From: a virus | Direction: 5' to 3' (one strand) | Virus record (IMG/VR): IMGVR_UViG_3300032087_003461 | Location: 1-32,389 of that record | DNA length: 32,389 nt | Shown: piece by piece, positions 1 through 5,104 of the stretch | Layout of the letters: every line of letters starts with the position of its first letter | Position numbering within the stretch: position 1 is the stretch's first letter | Program-made: the position numbers and the translations under genes | The notes under the pieces: generated by a model | Told to the model about the DNA's origin: nothing | The model's database searches: none | The model's input: the letters and a program-made list of their open reading frames with translations, nothing else

Positions 1-1
1 A

Positions 2-28
2 TGGGCAGTAGGCCGTATTTTGAACTAG
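2..28 (+). CDS. Possible C-terminal end of an upstream gene (partial)
   Basis: The frame beginning at base 2 reads WAVGRILN and stops at TAG (26-28), directly before a strong terminator hairpin. That is where the last codons of an upstream gene would be expected. Only eight residues are visible, so no function can be assigned and the reading is tentative. Confidence 0.3.
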   Translation, partial: WAVGRILN

Positions 29-55
29 GCACTCATTCGAGTGCCTTTTCTTTTT
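27..55 (+). terminator. Intrinsic terminator
   Basis: A perfect 7-bp stem GGCACTC / GAGTGCC (28-34 with 39-45), extended by an A-T pair, closes an ATTC loop and is followed by TTTTCTTTTT. It would end transcription arriving from the left and insulate the promoter at 78-106. Confidence 0.85.
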
Positions 56-66
56 CTAAACTCGAC

Positions 67-106
67 AAAAATAGTTCTTGACTGACATCAAAAATTTGAG
101 TATAAT
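67..106 (+). promoter_or_regulatory. Sigma70-type promoter with conserved upstream element (copy 1)
   Basis: The upstream element AAAAATAGTTC runs into a -35 TTGACT (78-83), then a 17-bp spacer and a perfect -10 TATAAT (101-106). The predicted start of transcription is about 113-114, at the ATG of the first gene. This is the first of ten sites in the window with the same architecture. Confidence 0.9.
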
Positions 107-113
107 ATATAGT

Positions 114-533
114 ATGAAAAATGAAAATTTAACACAAATGGATTTGCATGAAGCTATTCGTATGCTGGAGAAGCACTACGACTGCATTATCTATGGCGTG
201 CTAGATATGGAATCGCTAGAACATGATCTTAGCTACTTCAAAGTATTTGATAGACAAGTACTAAAGCTAAGTGATATTTCGAAGGTAACTCTGCATCACG
301 CTATGCATTATGCTTACGATAGTGTTGATACAGATAGCGATAACTATGATTATATCTTGGAGCTATGCTACAAGTACATAGTCGATACGCTAACAAAGAA
401 GTGCAAGGACTGTGAGTGGGGCGACTTACAAATGCCGCTCTATGGCACAGTTGAGTGTAAAACCTGTAAAGGCACAACACGAGTACCAAAACGAGCTAAT
501 CCATTAAATACATTAGGAGGATATAGTGGCTAG
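114..533 (+). CDS. Hypothetical protein with a C-terminal zinc-binding four-cysteine motif
   Basis: This 139-residue protein is not one I recognise. The C-terminal third has two CxxC pairs (CKDC and CKTC) about 18 residues apart, which suggests a small zinc ribbon; the rest is predicted helical and acidic. The start is ATG 114. A longer reading from TTG 78 would begin inside the -35 box and so cannot be on the transcript. ATG 114 lies 7 nt after the -10 hexamer with no Shine-Dalgarno sequence, so the message is predicted to be leaderless. It is the first gene of an operon of small early genes that runs to the terminator at 2971. Its end overlaps the next start by 8 nt. Confidence 0.75.
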   Translation: MKNENLTQMDLHEAIRMLEKHYDCIIYGVLDMESLEHDLSYFKVFDRQVLKLSDISKVTLHHAMHYAYDSVDTDSDNYDYILELCYKYIVDTLTKKCKDCEWGDLQMPLYGTVECKTCKGTTRVPKRANPLNTLGGYSG

Positions 534-804
534 ACGACATGTGAAAACATACGGGCCAGGCTTCGAGTGGAATGGTCGTAAGATTGTAGACCTGTATTAC
601 GCTGATGGTAGTAGACCAACAACAGTAGCAGGATTCAACGAAGAAGGCGAGCCATGTGGTATTCCATATGGTAAAAACGAAAGACTGCGTATTCTTTGGT
701 CTGACGGAAGCGAGACTGATAGTAGTGTAATTCCGACAGATATGAACAGAGAGCGAATACTCGCAGGTAAGAAACCTATCGTAAATTACGAGGAGGGTTG
801 GTAG
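526..804 (+). CDS. Hypothetical early protein, 92 aa
   Basis: It starts at GTG 526 with an AGGAGG ribosome-binding site 5 nt upstream, inside the tail of the preceding gene. The sequence is polar, rich in aromatic residues and glycine, and has no membrane segment or cysteine cluster (one cysteine only). I cannot assign a family. It overlaps the next gene by one base (TAGTG), a pattern that recurs in this operon and implies translational coupling. Confidence 0.7.
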   Translation: MARRHVKTYGPGFEWNGRKIVDLYYADGSRPTTVAGFNEEGEPCGIPYGKNERLRILWSDGSETDSSVIPTDMNRERILAGKKPIVNYEEGW

Positions 805-995
805 TGGCTTGTAGAAAGTGTGGAAACGAAGTAAGCCCAGCTAGGGTTAAATTAGTAGGCAAACTATGCTTGGAGTGTGGAGACAAAGTAGCAAATCTAC
901 TGAGTGAACAACGCAAGCAGCAGTGCGCTCCTATCTTTAACAAAGGTGGCTACCAGTATATAACTGAAATGGATTTGAAAGATTTAGGGAGATAA
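804..995 (+). CDS. Small zinc-ribbon protein
   Basis: This 63-residue protein has CRKC at residues 3-6 and CLEC at 23-26, a four-cysteine zinc ribbon of the kind common in small phage proteins; a C-terminal helical tail follows. The start is GTG 804, which overlaps the previous stop and lies 6 nt after AGGAGGG (791-797). The TTG at 798 abuts that site and is too close to use. Zinc ribbons of this size usually contact nucleic acid or protein partners; the role here is unknown. Confidence 0.75.
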   Translation: MACRKCGNEVSPARVKLVGKLCLECGDKVANLLSEQRKQQCAPIFNKGGYQYITEMDLKDLGR

Positions 996-996
996 A

Positions 997-1605
997 ATGG
1001 CAAATCATGTATATTTTACAATAACGCCTCAAATGAATGAAGAGGCAACAAAAGCATTATCTGATGCTATGCTTACAGAAACACATGAGCGTAAGCTTTG
1101 GCACTCAGAAGAAATGCAAAAAGTCGAAGAATTAGTAGACTTAGACCACTTACCCTTCTTACAGCTCGGACAAGAGTATGATGAAGACGGCCATCTAAAA
1201 GATAGTTGGAATTGGTATGTGGATAATATCGGCGCTAAGTGGTGTCATGTGGAAGAATGGGAAGATGGCTATATAAGTGGTTATTCTGCTTGGTCAGCTC
1301 CAGTAGCTTTCTGTGAACACTTGCTTAGATACTTAATCAGTTTCGATAAAGACGCTAGTATTCAAATGACCTATGAAGATGAGTTCAGAAACTTCTTTGG
1401 AGTGATGGATTTCTTCAATGATGGTGAAGGTGATGTAGATAGCGACTACAGTGAAATTGAAGGAGACGAGCTTGCTGATGCAGTCAATTCAAAGTTCAAA
1501 CTAGAATCTGGCGCAGAGTGGGAAGACGAGCATGTTGAGTACGCTGATGAATTAGTATATGGTTTCTTTGATAGCAATGGCAGGTGGAATTATGATTATG
1601 ACTGA
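997..1605 (+). CDS. Api92/YubB ferredoxin-like domain protein
   Basis: This 202-residue acidic protein begins MANHVYF. A central block (about residues 68-105) has a Trp-rich WNWYVDNIGAKW segment, then a YISGYSAWSAP segment and a hydrophobic helix. That layout resembles the Api92-like/YubB ferredoxin-fold family of phages and plasmids, in which a GTKW motif precedes a strand and a TAWSPP motif. The C-terminal 60 residues are strongly acidic. The function of the family is unknown. A GGGAG site precedes the ATG. The family call rests on motif resemblance only. Confidence 0.65.
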   Translation: MANHVYFTITPQMNEEATKALSDAMLTETHERKLWHSEEMQKVEELVDLDHLPFLQLGQEYDEDGHLKDSWNWYVDNIGAKWCHVEEWEDGYISGYSAWSAPVAFCEHLLRYLISFDKDASIQMTYEDEFRNFFGVMDFFNDGEGDVDSDYSEIEGDELADAVNSKFKLESGAEWEDEHVEYADELVYGFFDSNGRWNYDYD

Positions 1606-1783
1606 TAGTTGGAAACCTATCAAGTGCTATCCGAGAGATTTTAGTAGTAAGAAAGAGGAGTTTGAGTATTACATACCCGTACAGACTACTGTACATTTAG
1701 AAAGACTACTCGTCCTCTTTCCTGCTCACCGAAGTAGAAAAGCGATAGAGAAAGAATTAGAAAGGAGAAAAAGTGGCAATTAA
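1592..1783 (+). CDS. Hypothetical early protein, about 63 aa
   Basis: The start is placed at ATG 1592, 4 nt after AGGTGG (1582-1587); ATG 1598 is also possible. Earlier in-frame starts lie well inside the preceding gene. The C-terminus is basic (KAIEKELERRKSGN) and the middle is hydrophobic and aromatic, without a clear membrane span. No family is recognised. Confidence 0.6.
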   Translation: MIMTDSWKPIKCYPRDFSSKKEEFEYYIPVQTTVHLERLLVLFPAHRSRKAIEKELERRKSGN

Positions 1784-1979
1784 ATTTAAGAAAGATGAAA
1801 AAAGAGTGATTAGAGGTACTAAACAAGTACAAGTACTAAAGCACTATATTAAGCAGACTCCGTTAGACGAGCTGATGAAGTATATTAACAACCCAAACGG
1901 CAAACCAAAAGTAAAGCAAAAGTGCAGAAACGAAGTGGTAAGACGAGGATATAGAATTGAAAAAACGATACAACTTTAA
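1773..1979 (+). CDS. Small basic hypothetical protein, 68 aa
   Basis: It starts at GTG 1773, 5 nt after AAAGGAG. The protein is very rich in Lys and Arg throughout and has no acidic tail, which fits nucleic-acid or ribosome binding, though nothing identifies a family. It overlaps the genes on both sides. Confidence 0.65.
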   Translation: MAIKFKKDEKRVIRGTKQVQVLKHYIKQTPLDELMKYINNPNGKPKVKQKCRNEVVRRGYRIEKTIQL

Positions 1980-2067
1980 AGACAACGACTATCCTATTGA
2001 ATTAGTCCTAGGTTGGATTATATTAGTAGTATGGATAGCATTAACAGTAGGATATTATTATGGCTAA
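1957..2067 (+). CDS. Small single-span membrane protein, 36 aa
   Basis: An open frame from TTG 1957 to TAA 2067 encodes MKKRYNFKDNDYPIEL followed by a hydrophobic stretch (residues 17-32) and a short YYYG tail. A GAGGA site sits 7 nt before the TTG. It fills the gap between two genes, overlapping both, as expected in this compact operon. One inner-membrane helix with a basic cytoplasmic N-terminus is predicted. Function unknown. Confidence 0.6.
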   Translation: MKKRYNFKDNDYPIELVLGWIILVVWIALTVGYYYG

Positions 2068-2257
2068 AATAAACACATTAGAGAAAGTTACATTAACACA
2101 GAACGAGTACCAAGATATGCTACTTTCAGTAGCAAAACTAAAGAAAGTAGGTGTAGCACTAGACTACACAGTAAGTAAACCAAACCACAAGCGAGTAGGG
2201 GTTAAATTCAATCAAGAGTATGACCTTGAAAAACTTGCTAAACTAATAGGAGAATAG
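2060..2257 (+). CDS. Hypothetical early protein, 65 aa
   Basis: A Lys-rich protein of 65 residues, mostly helix-forming, without cysteine or membrane segments. Its ATG lies within the end of the 36-aa membrane protein gene. Probably co-translated with its neighbours. No family recognised. Confidence 0.65.
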   Translation: MAKINTLEKVTLTQNEYQDMLLSVAKLKKVGVALDYTVSKPNHKRVGVKFNQEYDLEKLAKLIGE

Positions 2258-2258
2258 C

Positions 2259-2447
2259 ATGAATTTAAAATTTATTAAATACACAGACGCTCAACTAGCA
2301 AAGTTAAAAGACGACCAAACACCTGATGGCAGACTTGCTAGAAAAGAGATAAGAAGACGAGAAATGGTCGGCTACTGTGATGGCACAGCAATAAATAGAG
2401 GAACAGACGCTTTAGGTAATCCGAAGCCTAACCCATTTGCAAGATGA
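2259..2447 (+). CDS. Hypothetical early protein, 62 aa
   Basis: A basic protein beginning MNLKFIKYTDAQLAKL, with a central RLARKEIRRRE helix. AGGAG lies 6 nt upstream of the ATG. It overlaps the next gene by ATGA. No function can be inferred. Confidence 0.65.
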   Translation: MNLKFIKYTDAQLAKLKDDQTPDGRLARKEIRRREMVGYCDGTAINRGTDALGNPKPNPFAR

Positions 2448-2665
2448 CACAGTACAAGAACGAAGTAGAAAAACAACGAAAACTGCTAGAGTATGAAGAA
2501 TGGGCAGAGCAATGGAATCACATCTATATAGCAGATGGAGAAATGACCATATATTATAACTCTGGCAGAGTCGTGAAGGAAGGAGTAGAAATAGAACCAG
2601 CTAGAAACTGGGAAGATAACTACCGAAGAATGGAGCAAGAAAAAGATGAATTACACAGAAGATGA
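2444..2665 (+). CDS. Hypothetical early protein, 73 aa
   Basis: A highly charged protein with a long helical N-terminal part (KNEVEKQRKLLEYEEWAEQW), a short beta-like segment and a charged C-terminal helix. The ATG overlaps the upstream stop (ATGA). No family recognised. Confidence 0.65.
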   Translation: MTQYKNEVEKQRKLLEYEEWAEQWNHIYIADGEMTIYYNSGRVVKEGVEIEPARNWEDNYRRMEQEKDELHRR

Positions 2666-2948
2666 CACAGCTAACATAGTTCAGCAGTATATGGAAAATC
2701 CAACAAGAGCGACAGTAGATAGACTAGCTGAAGTATATAATAAGAGTGCAAGGTCGATTATAGGAAAACTAGCAAAGGAAGGAGTTTATAGACGAGTAGA
2801 ATATCGAACAAAAACTGGAGAAATCCCAGTAACAAAACTAGAGATAGTTGAGGATATCCAATCCCAGCTGGGTTGCGAAGCCCTAACTGGGTTAGAGAAA
2901 GCTCCAAAGGAAACTCTAAAGATATTACTAGAAAGTATAGAACGATAG
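2646..2948 (+). CDS. Helix-turn-helix protein of the Myb/SANT-like phage family
   Basis: This 100-residue protein has an N-terminal domain (residues 4-52) with the pattern D-D-T-A-N-I-V-Q-Q-Y, then TVDRLAEVYNKSARSIIGKL. It matches the layout of the proteins at 8448-8801, 12700-13413 and 3658-3807: acidic or aromatic start, a helix, then a trihelical unit ending S-x-R-S-I-x-x-K-L-x-K-x-G-V-Y. This is a DNA-binding fold; targets are unknown. The C-terminal 45 residues may be an interaction domain. It is the last gene of its operon, before a terminator. A 17-nt sequence inside it (2857-2873) recurs exactly at 24282-24298. Confidence 0.75.
   Translation: MNYTEDDTANIVQQYMENPTRATVDRLAEVYNKSARSIIGKLAKEGVYRRVEYRTKTGEIPVTKLEIVEDIQSQLGCEALTGLEKAPKETLKILLESIER
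2857..2873. repeat. 17-nt repeat with palindromic core, copy 1
   Basis: TCCAATCCCAGCTGGGT occurs here and again at 24282-24298, with no mismatch. Its core CCCAGCTGGG is a perfect 10-bp palindrome, and it is unusually GC-rich for this DNA. In both genes it is read in the same frame as QSQLG, although the proteins are unrelated. Confidence 0.75.
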
Positions 2949-2970
2949 GCAGAGAAATTTGCGTAAAGAG

Positions 2971-2995
2971 AAGGGAGAATTTACTCCCTTTTTTT
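2971..2995 (+). terminator. Intrinsic terminator of the first early operon
   Basis: AAGGGAG (2971-2977) pairs with CTCCCTT (2984-2990) around a 6-nt AATTTA loop, followed by a run of T to 2995. It closes the 114-2948 operon. Confidence 0.85.
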
Positions 2996-3000
2996 ATGTC

Positions 3001-3024
3001 TTAAAAATTTTCGGTTCGGCGAAA
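3001..3024 (-). terminator. Possible minus-strand terminator
   Basis: Read on the minus strand, TTTCG and CGAAA form a 5-bp stem (3020-3024 with 3009-3013), followed by ATTTTT. It is weak, but it sits where transcripts from the minus-strand RNA or the bS21 operon would meet the convergent plus-strand operon. Confidence 0.4.
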
Positions 3025-3129
3025 GTTGCTCTTTTTTAAGACGAATTTTTAGTAATGTGTAAGATTTGTTTAGTTTTTAAAGATAAGTCTGTTTTTATAC
3101 AGCTTAAGTGATTAACACAATCAAAGACT

Positions 3130-3268
3130 GTGTTTTTTCCCAGAAAGGGATAAGACCAAACACCCCAGTCCCTCATCTTAGGATTCGTGACTGTGGATTG
3201 TTACCCAATCCTGTTTAGGGAAAACCAGTCTGGTTGGTGGTTTGGTTTGGTCATCTTATAAATTAGAT
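3130..3268 (-). ncRNA. Candidate structured non-coding RNA
   Basis: No open frame of note exists here, but the stretch holds several nested inverted repeats. An outer 8-bp stem GACCAAAC/GTTTGGTC (3154-3161 with 3245-3252) encloses TCCCT/AGGGA (3169-3173 with 3217-3221), a GGATTG/CAATCC hairpin (3195-3200 with 3206-3211) and an AACCA/TGGTT hairpin (3223-3227 with 3231-3235). A promoter-like sequence at 3275-3303 points into it on the minus strand, so that strand is proposed. The 3' end is not clear. It matches no RNA class that I recognise. The stems are visible in the sequence; the RNA itself is inferred. Confidence 0.45.
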
Positions 3269-3274
3269 ATAATT

Positions 3275-3303
3275 ATTATACCACAAAATTCGGCATAAGT
3301 AAA
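3275..3303 (-). promoter_or_regulatory. Minus-strand promoter before the structured region
   Basis: On the minus strand, TTTACT (3303-3298), a 17-bp spacer and a perfect TATAAT (3280-3275) form a sigma70-type promoter with predicted start near 3268. It lacks the AAAAATANTTC upstream element of the main promoter family. Confidence 0.55.
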
Positions 3304-3385
3304 GATTTATTTTTTGAAGGTCATTGAATACCGAGTAAAAACGAGTTACCTTAATGTAAAAATAAATTATTTTTCTGAAATGAAG

Positions 3386-3661
3386 TTATAAATCTTCGTG
3401 CTTTTCTTCGGTAGGTAATGCGTCAGACACTCTTAGCTTTTTTAGTTTACGGTCTTGCGCTTTCCAGTTTTGTAAAAGTTCCTTTTCGGCTTGATTTTTT
3501 CGGCGATTTCGACGAATCGCTGCTTGTCGAGTAGCATTTCTTTTAATGCTTGGTTTTTTATATTCTTTGCGTTCTAGCAATTCTTGTTTGAGTTCCTTGC
3601 CATAAGCTCGAAATTTTCTTAATGCTCTGTCTAGTTTCATATGCTTTGTATTAATTTTCAA
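3386..3661 (-). CDS. rpsU-like: Phage-encoded ribosomal protein bS21 homologue
   Basis: This strongly basic protein has 91 residues from TTG 3661, or 94 from GTG 3670. Residues 10-55 follow the bS21 pattern: LDRALRKFRAY, then ELLERKEYKKPSIKR, then an Ala/Arg/Lys-rich helix. In the E. coli protein the equivalents are DVALRRFKRSC, VRRREFYEKPTTERKR and the basic C-terminal helix. It is about 20 residues longer than cellular bS21, with a charged tail. bS21 sits on the 30S platform near the 3' end of 16S rRNA, where mRNA is selected; phage bS21 genes are known from marine phages. TTG 3661 overlaps the upstream stop (TTGA) with AAGGTGG in front, so it is preferred. It is the second gene of a minus-strand operon after a helix-turn-helix gene. 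Confidence 0.75.
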   Translation of the reverse strand: MKINTKHMKLDRALRKFRAYGKELKQELLERKEYKKPSIKRNATRQAAIRRNRRKNQAEKELLQNWKAQDRKLKKLRVSDALPTEEKHEDL

Positions 3662-3807
3662 AATGTCCACCTTCTCTTTCTTAAGTACTGAACTTGCTTT
3701 CTTATGCTATTTTCAGTTCTACCTAAATGCTCAGACATTACTCGCACAGGTAAGTTTGAGTAATTATCTTTGAGGTATTGTCTTTCTTTGTGTGTCCATT
3801 CTTTCAT
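3658..3807 (-). CDS. Mini helix-turn-helix protein, 49 aa (Myb/SANT-like)
   Basis: The frame from ATG 3807 to TGA 3658 encodes a single trihelical domain: it begins MKEWTHKERQYLKDNY, with LPVRVMSEHLGRTENSIRKQ as the second and third helices, and ends in a basic tail. It is the same fold as the larger helix-turn-helix proteins elsewhere in the window. The minus-strand promoter at 3814-3842 places its transcription start on the ATG, so the message is predicted to be leaderless. It is divergent from the plus-strand promoter at 3860 and coupled to the bS21-like gene. A role as regulator of this divergent switch is plausible but inferred. Confidence 0.7.
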   Translation of the reverse strand: MKEWTHKERQYLKDNYSNLPVRVMSEHLGRTENSIRKQVQYLRKRRWTF

Positions 3808-3813
3808 TCCTCT

Positions 3814-3842
3814 ATTATACTTCAAGTTAGGCAAAAAGTCAA
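3814..3842 (-). promoter_or_regulatory. Minus-strand sigma70-type promoter of the family
   Basis: On the minus strand, TTGACT (3842-3837), a 17-bp spacer and TATAAT (3819-3814) are preceded by an AT-rich AATTC upstream element like that of the other copies. The predicted start is at about 3807, the first base of the 49-aa gene. Its -35 box is only 17 bp from that of the divergent plus-strand promoter. Confidence 0.85.
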
Positions 3843-3859
3843 GAATTAAATTTTTTTAC

Positions 3860-3888
3860 TTGACTTCGCACTGAAATGTTGCTATAAT
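3860..3888 (+). promoter_or_regulatory. Sigma70-type promoter of the family, divergent
   Basis: TTGACT (3860-3865), a 17-bp spacer and TATAAT (3883-3888) lie behind a T-rich upstream stretch. The ATG of the 45-aa gene begins at 3896, where transcription is predicted to start. Confidence 0.85.
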
Positions 3889-3895
3889 ATAACTT

Positions 3896-4033
3896 ATGAA
3901 TATTGATACAGCATACCTAATAATTTTAATAAGTAGCAATGTTATAACCTACTTTATTACAAAAAGATTAATAATTGAGCACACAATAGATGTGCTAGAA
4001 CGAGAAGGACACATCAATTTCGATGACGAGTGA
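3896..4033 (+). CDS. Small membrane protein, 45 aa
   Basis: The sequence starts MNIDTAYLIILISSNVITYF, a single hydrophobic span (about residues 5-21), followed by a charged cytoplasmic tail ending NFDDE. The ATG is 7 nt after the -10 box, with no Shine-Dalgarno sequence, so translation should be leaderless. It is the only gene between two promoters. Its position just before the Hsp20/lysis unit might mean a lysis or superinfection role, but nothing in the sequence proves that. Confidence 0.65.
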   Translation: MNIDTAYLIILISSNVITYFITKRLIIEHTIDVLEREGHINFDDE

Positions 4034-4044
4034 AAAAATAGTTC

Positions 4045-4073
4045 TTGACTTAAAGTTCAATTTGTTATATAAT
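4045..4073 (+). promoter_or_regulatory. Sigma70-type promoter of the family, upstream of hsp20
   Basis: AAAAAATAGTTC leads into TTGACT (4045-4050), a 17-bp spacer and TATAAT (4068-4073). An ATG starts at 4078, 4 nt after the -10 box. The hsp20 start is about 60 nt further on, so this unit has a real leader. Confidence 0.9.
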
Positions 4074-4077
4074 AAGT

Positions 4078-4125
4078 ATGAAAACAATGGAGTTTTCAGT
4101 GCTATACCGAAAGGGTAGCTCATAA
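4078..4125 (+). CDS. Possible 15-codon leader peptide upstream of hsp20
   Basis: ATG 4078 opens a frame reading MKTMEFSVLYRKGSS and ending TAA at 4123-4125. It sits where leaderless starts are found at the other promoters, although here the -10 to ATG distance is short (4 nt), so ATG 4087 may be the better start. The frame covers a hairpin with a GAAA loop (CCGAAAGG, 4107-4114). It could be a regulatory leader peptide, a relic of the leaderless layout, or chance. Confidence 0.35.
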   Translation: MKTMEFSVLYRKGSS

Positions 4126-4140
4126 TATAGGAGAATAATT

Positions 4141-4527
4141 ATGACAAATACAATGTTAAGACATTTTCTCGGATTTGATCCAGCGATGTTTGAAACAGTC
4201 GATACCAACTATCCACGATATAATGTGGTAAGAACAGATGATGAATCTGTGAGTGTGGAGATTGCAGTGCCAGGCTTTCATCGAAAAGATGTAAGTGTGG
4301 AACAAGATGGAAATAAGTTGCTTATCAAAGCAAAAGCGACTGACTGGTTGCAAGAAGGCGAAAGCTATTTGCATAAAGGTTTCAGTTCAAAAGGTTTTGA
4401 TAGACAGTTTATTCTCGGCGAGTTTATGGAAGTAGATTCCGTTAGACTTAAAGATGGTATTCTTACAGTAAATGTAGTAAAGAATATTCCAGATGAAAAG
4501 AAACCAAAAACATTCGACATAGAATGA
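4141..4527 (+). CDS. hsp20: Small heat-shock protein Hsp20 (alpha-crystallin domain)
   Basis: This 128-residue protein has a short N-terminal arm (about residues 1-27) and an alpha-crystallin domain with the patterns VEIAVPGFHRKDVSVE, LLIKA and LKDGILTVNV. Hsp20 proteins hold unfolding proteins in a refoldable state; copies are widespread in marine T4-like phages, where capsid or tail assembly is the suspected client. AGGAG lies 7 nt before the ATG. It is the first main gene of the unit that carries the lysis genes, and its stop overlaps a possible 48-codon frame. Confidence 0.93.
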   Translation: MTNTMLRHFLGFDPAMFETVDTNYPRYNVVRTDDESVSVEIAVPGFHRKDVSVEQDGNKLLIKAKATDWLQEGESYLHKGFSSKGFDRQFILGEFMEVDSVRLKDGILTVNVVKNIPDEKKPKTFDIE

Positions 4528-4670
4528 TGGTTTATTGCAAGACTCCGTCCTCAAGGCGGAGTCGCCTTTCTAGAAAAAAGGAAAGAGAAAGAAGAAAACA
4601 AAGCGACGCCGAAACACTTGCCTTAGTGGATAAAGAAATACAGAAGTGGGAAAGAAGATTATGCAAATAA
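4524..4670 (+). CDS. Possible 48-aa basic protein
   Basis: An open frame from ATG 4524 (ATGA overlap with hsp20) to TAA 4670 runs into the endolysin start. The C-terminal half looks protein-like (ETLALVDKEIQKWERRL); the N-terminal half is very Arg/Ser-rich and uses GC-rich codons because it spans the hairpin at 4541-4563. The overlaps at both ends fit the local gene style, but the hairpin argues that the region may be non-coding. Confidence 0.35.
   Translation: MMVYCKTPSSRRSRLSRKKERERRKQSDAETLALVDKEIQKWERRLCK
4541..4563 (+). terminator. Stem-loop after hsp20, weak terminator or processing site
   Basis: GACTCCG (4541-4547) and CGGAGTC (4557-4563) form a perfect 7-bp GC-rich stem with a 9-nt loop. 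Only GCCTTTC follows, so termination would be partial, allowing lower expression of the lysis genes than of hsp20, or the hairpin may protect the hsp20 message 3' end. Confidence 0.5.
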
Positions 4671-5104
4671 GTAAAGAAGGGTTAGCCCTAATTAAGAAGT
4701 TCGAAGGCTTTGAGTCTCGAGCATATTTGTGTCCAGCAGGAGTCTGGACTATCGGTTACGGACACACAAAAGATGTGAAAGAAGGCGATGAATGGAGTCA
4801 AACACACGCAGAACATATGTTAGAAGTTGAATTAGAAGAGTTCTGCGAGTATGTAAACAATATGGTAAAAGTACCATTAGAACAGTATCAGTTTGATGCT
4901 TTAGTGGCTTGGGTATATAACCTAGGCGCAGGAAATTTTAAAGAATCAACTCTATTAAGAGTGTTAAATCAGGGCGACTATGACGATGTTCCACATCAAA
5001 TTAAAAGATGGAATAAGGCTGGAGGACGGGTTCTCCAAGGACTTGTTCGCAGACGAGAGGCGGAAGCGCTATTATTCCAGAATAAAGAGTGGGAGCATGT
5101 ATAA
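4661..5104 (+). CDS. Endolysin, GH24 lysozyme (T4/P22 type)
   Basis: This 147-residue glycoside hydrolase family 24 muramidase cuts the peptidoglycan glycan backbone. The catalytic signature is clear: E15 in KKFEGF, C24 in the place of the usual Asp (a known variant) and T30 in VWTIGYGH, at the family spacing of E-x8-C/D-x5-T. The length is typical. No signal peptide or SAR helix is present, so release needs a holin. ATG 4661 is preferred because GGGAAAGAAG lies just upstream; GTG 4646 would add five residues. It ends overlapping the i-spanin start by 8 nt. Confidence 0.93.
   Translation: MQISKEGLALIKKFEGFESRAYLCPAGVWTIGYGHTKDVKEGDEWSQTHAEHMLEVELEEFCEYVNNMVKVPLEQYQFDALVAWVYNLGAGNFKESTLLRVLNQGDYDDVPHQIKRWNKAGGRVLQGLVRRREAEALLFQNKEWEHV

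Noticed and set aside
78-113. N-terminal extension of the first gene from TTG 78
   Set aside because: The TTG is the -35 box itself, upstream of the predicted transcription start.
105-120. GAGG before the ATG of the 49-aa minus-strand gene and A/T-rich stretches at other first genes read as ribosome-binding sites
   Set aside because: At 3807 the GAGG is only 2 nt from the ATG and mostly upstream of the predicted start; the other first genes show no Shine-Dalgarno match at 5-10 nt.
3150-3255. tRNA or tmRNA-like fold in the intergenic hairpin region
   Set aside because: No T-loop GGTTCRA sequence, no 7-bp acceptor/CCA and wrong stem lengths; it is kept only as an unclassified structured RNA.
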